Below are positions 61,340-64,000 of a stretch of 64,000 nt of DNA, piece by piece; within the stretch, counting starts at the first letter, position 1; each line of letters opens with the position of its first letter. The notes beneath the pieces are model-generated. The model was not told the origin of the DNA. It ran no database searches and was given only the letters and a program-made list of their open reading frames with translations. Location: NCBI RefSeq assembly GCF_036014175.1, contig NZ_CP107917.1, forward strand, positions 3,968,001 through 4,032,000, given 5' to 3'. The DNA is from Streptomyces sp. NBC_00443. Lineage in GTDB: Bacteria; Actinomycetota; Actinomycetes; Streptomycetales; Streptomycetaceae. The translations under genes and the position numbers were made by a program.

Positions 61340-62530
61340 TCAGCCTTGCCGAATCACCAGTCTGCCACCCTGGCGCTGGGCGACGACTTTGCCGGGGAGA
61401 TTGATGGCCCCCTGACCGCGCCAGCCGGTGATCAGACGGTCGACTTCCTCGATGTGACGGGCGAACAGCGCTCCGGCGGGCGCCCCGGCCTCGATCGCGG
61501 CGCGGCGCAGGATCCGGCGTCGTACGGCGGGCGGCAGCGCGTACAGCTTGGCGCACTCCAGGAGGCCGGTCGCGTCGCGCACGGCGGCCTCGGCCTGGCC
61601 GGCCCAGGCGTCGAGGGCGTCGGCATCGTCGCGGGAGAGCTGGGCCGTGCGGGCGAGGGCCTCGACGACGCCTTTGCCGAGCGCCTTCTCCAGGGCGGGC
61701 AGGCCCTCTTGGCGCAGGCGCGAGCGCGTGTACGCCGGGTCGGCGTTGTGCGGGTCGTCCCAGACCGGCAGGGACTGGACCATGCAGGCCTTGCGCGCGG
61801 TCTGCCGGTCGAGCCCGAGGAAGGGACGGCGGTAACGGCCGCCGGCCCCCGAGACCGCGGCCATTCCGGACAGGGAGCGGATGCCGGAGCCGCGGGCGAG
61901 GCCGAGCAGGACGGTTTCGGCCTGGTCGTCCCGGGTGTGGCCGAGCAGGACGGCGATGGCGCCGTGGCGGACGGCCGCGTCGTCGAGGGCGGCGTAGCGG
62001 GCGTCACGGGCGGCGGCCTCGGGGCCGCCCGAGCGGCCGACGGTCACGGCGATGGACTCGACCGGTTCGAGGCCGAGTTCGCGCATGCGCAGGACGACTT
62101 CCTCGGCGCGCAGGTCGGAGCCGGGCTGCAGACCGTGGTCGACGGTGATGCCACCGGCGCGGATGCCGAGTTTGGGGGCCTCGAAGGCGAGGGCGGAGGC
62201 GAGGGCCATGGAGTCGGCGCCGCCGGAGCATGCCACGAGCACGAGCGGGGAGGGGGGTCGCTCGTGCGGGGTGGTGCGCTGGGGCGCCTGCGGTGCCCGG
62301 CCGGGGAGCGCGTACGACGGTTCGCGCGCCGTGCCGTGGGCGGCGGGCGCTGCGCCGGTCGACGTCACGCGCGGCGCCAGGGGCAGCGACATGTGCGGGA
62401 TCTCGTACGAGGTCGCGCGCCGGGTGTCGGGTGCGAGGGCGTCGGTGGTGCGGCTGTGTTCGGTGAGGATGTCGTGGAGGACGCGGCGGACCGCCAGGCG
62501 TATCGCCGCGACCGCAGGATGGGGACCCAT
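61340..62530 (-). CDS. tilS: tRNA(Ile)-lysidine synthetase
   Basis: TilS changes the wobble C of the CAU tRNA-Ile to lysidine. 396 aa; the PP-loop is VLVACSGGADSMALASALAFE, then GAIAVLLGHTRDDQAETVLLGLARGSG, RPFLGL and DDPHNADPAYTRSRLRQEGLPAL. A stretch of about 95 residues before the PP-loop (Ala/Pro/Arg-rich) is longer than in most TilS. The C-terminal substrate domain is short, as in other actinobacteria. ATG 62530 is the first in frame; a start near MSLPLAPR (about 62395) is also possible. Confidence 0.94.
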   Translation of the reverse strand: MGPHPAVAAIRLAVRRVLHDILTEHSRTTDALAPDTRRATSYEIPHMSLPLAPRVTSTGAAPAAHGTAREPSYALPGRAPQAPQRTTPHERPPSPLVLVACSGGADSMALASALAFEAPKLGIRAGGITVDHGLQPGSDLRAEEVVLRMRELGLEPVESIAVTVGRSGGPEAAARDARYAALDDAAVRHGAIAVLLGHTRDDQAETVLLGLARGSGIRSLSGMAAVSGAGGRYRRPFLGLDRQTARKACMVQSLPVWDDPHNADPAYTRSRLRQEGLPALEKALGKGVVEALARTAQLSRDDADALDAWAGQAEAAVRDATGLLECAKLYALPPAVRRRILRRAAIEAGAPAGALFARHIEEVDRLITGWRGQGAINLPGKVVAQRQGGRLVIRQG

Positions 62531-62741
62531 GTCCGGTTCCCTTCATGAAGTTTTCGGGGGGTGAGCCCGAGCTCGGTCACTCAGAGTGTGTAGATGGTGA
62601 CAGAGACGGGCCGTTCCCCGAGCATTGCACGCCTACCCATGGCTCACGGTCCCTCGGACGGGTGATTGGAGGGGCGTTCGCCTGCCGTCGGCCGGATTCG
62701 GTTCACGACCTTCGTATGAGATGCACGACCCGGCGCGCGAT

Positions 62742-63866
62742 TCACGACTCCGCCTTGCGGTGCACCCGCGCGATCCAGTCCGCCGGTTTGGCGATCTCCG
62801 ACTTGGTCGGGAGGGTGTTCGGGGACGTCCACACGCGGTTGAAGCCGTCCATGCCGACCTGGTCGTGGACGGCCCGTACGAAGCGTTCGCCGTCACGGTA
62901 CTGCCTGAGTTTGGCGTCGAGACCCAGCAACTTGCGCAGGGCCATGTCCAGTCGGGAGGCGCCCTTGGCGCGCCGCTGCTGGAACTTCTCGCGGATCTCG
63001 GCGACGGTCGGCACGACCTGGGGCCCGACTCCGTCCATCACGAAGTCGGCGTGGCCCTCCAGGAGTGACATCACCGCGGTGAGCCGGCCGAGGATCTCCC
63101 GCTGGGCCGGTGTCTGCACCAGTTCGACGAACGAACGTCCGCCGTCGTCCTCCTCGGCCTCGGGCCGGCCGCCGGCGAGCGACTGTGCGGCCTCGCGGAT
63201 GCGCTCCAGGACGGTCATGGGGTCGACATCCGTCTCCGCCAAGAAAGACTGGATTTCGCCCTCGAGGTGGTCCCGCAGCCACGGCACGGCGCTGAACTGC
63301 GTGCGGTGCGTCTCCTCGTGCAGGCACACCCACAGGCGGAAGTCGTGGGGCTGTACGTCGAGTTCGCGCTCCACGTGGACGATGTTCGGGGCGACGAGCA
63401 GCAGTCGGCCGGCGCCGCTCTCTCCGGCCGGGAGTTCGCGGGTGGCCGGGGCGAAGGTCTCGTACTGGCCGAGGACCCGGGAGGCCAGGAAGGACAGCAG
63501 CATGCCGAGTTCGACGCCGGTGACCTTGCCGCCGACTGCGCCGAGGACCGCGCCGCCGGGGCTGCTGCTGCGGCGCTCCTGCATCTTGTCGAGCAAGGGC
63601 TTGAGGATCTGGCGGAACCCGGCGACGTTCGCCCGCACCCATCCCGGGCGGTCGACCACCAGGACGGGGGTGTCGTGGGTGTCCTCCGTGCCCAGACGAG
63701 TGAAGGCCCGGACGTGTCCCTCCGAGACCTTGGCATGTCGGCGCAGCTCGGCGACGACGGCCCTGGCCTCGTCGCGGCTCACCTCCGGGCCCGGCCGTAC
63801 GAGCCGGGTCGCGGTCGCCACCGCGAGATTCCAGTCGACCATCTCGGCACCACCGATGCTCGTCAT
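62742..63866 (-). CDS. Zinc-dependent metalloprotease, DUF2342 family
   Basis: 374 aa. Family features: WNLAVATATRLVRPGPEVSRDEARAVVAELR, LLVAPNIVHVERELDVQPHDFRLWVCLHEETHRTQFSAVPWLRDHL with the zinc motif HEETH, and DPMTVLERIREAAQ further on, with ALLEGHADFVMDGVG-type sequence (here SLLEGHADFVMDGVGP). Such proteins are annotated as F420-associated or zincin-like; the substrate is unknown. No signal peptide, so likely cytoplasmic. It heads the tilS-hpt-ftsH minus-strand run. Confidence 0.88.
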   Translation of the reverse strand: MTSIGGAEMVDWNLAVATATRLVRPGPEVSRDEARAVVAELRRHAKVSEGHVRAFTRLGTEDTHDTPVLVVDRPGWVRANVAGFRQILKPLLDKMQERRSSSPGGAVLGAVGGKVTGVELGMLLSFLASRVLGQYETFAPATRELPAGESGAGRLLLVAPNIVHVERELDVQPHDFRLWVCLHEETHRTQFSAVPWLRDHLEGEIQSFLAETDVDPMTVLERIREAAQSLAGGRPEAEEDDGGRSFVELVQTPAQREILGRLTAVMSLLEGHADFVMDGVGPQVVPTVAEIREKFQQRRAKGASRLDMALRKLLGLDAKLRQYRDGERFVRAVHDQVGMDGFNRVWTSPNTLPTKSEIAKPADWIARVHRKAES

Positions 63867-63879
63867 GTGTCAACCGTAC

Positions 63880-64000
63880 GTGAGCGTTCCCACTTGGGGC
63901 AGGCCGTGGGGATTTGCGGTGGCGGGGTCGGCAGGGGCGGACGCGAGTTGGACGGCGCCCGCGGGTGCCTATCCGCAGCCGCAGGCCGCCAGTGCCGTTG
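63880..64000 (+). CDS. Possible start of a gene leaving the window
   Basis: A frame opens at GTG 63880 and stays open to the end (SVPTWGRPWGFAVAGSAGADASWTAPAG...). It is divergent from the metalloprotease gene, 13 nt away. In related genomes a penicillin-binding protein/carboxypeptidase gene stands near here, but nothing in these 40 residues proves it. Third-position GC is lower than in sure genes. Confidence 0.25.
   Translation, partial: MSVPTWGRPWGFAVAGSAGADASWTAPAGAYPQPQAASAV

Overview
The window is a high-GC actinobacterial chromosome segment. Gene content, codon bias (nearly all G/C third positions), frequent GTG starts, 4-nt GTGA/ATGA stop-start overlaps and above all the sigE-cseA-cseB-cseC cluster point to a Streptomyces close in gene order to the S. 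coelicolor core chromosome. It is core, not arm, sequence. The only clear mobile element is one 1.0-kb IS5-type insertion sequence at 4402-5403; one decayed NACHT-type NTPase gene lies near 26 kb.

Layout. 1-6.5 kb: the tail of a PQQ-propeller-like protein, ilvD (branched-chain amino acids), a TetR regulator coupled to a sugar phosphate isomerase-like gene, the IS inserted in an inverted-repeat element, and a Ppx/GppA phosphatase. 6.5-17.2 kb: a Cys-rich conserved protein, a membrane-tethered sigma-like/BACON protein, radA and disA (DNA repair and c-di-AMP), a tethered exported protein, a PAP2 phosphatase, a LuxR-type two-component pair and mutY. 17.5-21.2 kb: sigE-cseABC, the cell-envelope stress system. 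21.2-25.3 kb: a VOC protein with an AraC regulator, a DHA2 drug exporter divergent from its TetR regulator, and an M23 peptidase. 25.5-31.4 kb: NACHT remnant, exported HAD phosphatase, clpC, a frame-disrupted hypothetical gene and lsr2. 31.6-33.8 kb: GNAT acetyltransferase, BlaI-like regulator, a 59-aa membrane protein and a proline-rich protein.

34.2-39.6 kb is a tight minus-strand cofactor operon: a DUF2520 Rossmann protein, panC, nadB, nadC, coaX (pantothenate/CoA and NAD synthesis), mostly with overlapping start and stop codons. 39.8-50.9 kb holds a threonine-aldolase-like enzyme, an ArsR-type regulator, a TmrB-like P-loop protein, a second LuxR-type two-component pair, a frame-disrupted methyltransferase, an orphan nuoD paralogue, two coupled PH-domain membrane proteins and a coiled-coil protein. 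51-54 kb: a membrane esterase-fold protein and an MprF-like lysyltransferase-domain protein preceded by a sigma-E-like promoter. 54.4-63.9 kb: folP-SnoaL-folB-folK-DUF3180 facing folE-ftsH-hpt-tilS-metalloprotease, so folate synthesis genes converge from both strands.

Points worth a second look: the IS sits at a TA dinucleotide inside one copy of a dispersed inverted-repeat element, and an uninterrupted copy about 29 kb away shows the empty site. Two otherwise conserved genes (30.2-31.0 and 45.4-46.4 kb) are broken only by single-base contractions in G/C runs, which may be sequencing errors. A 23-bp inverted repeat flanks the TetR/exporter promoters. A sigma-E-like promoter links sigE with the MprF-like gene. 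I found no tRNA, rRNA or CRISPR array.
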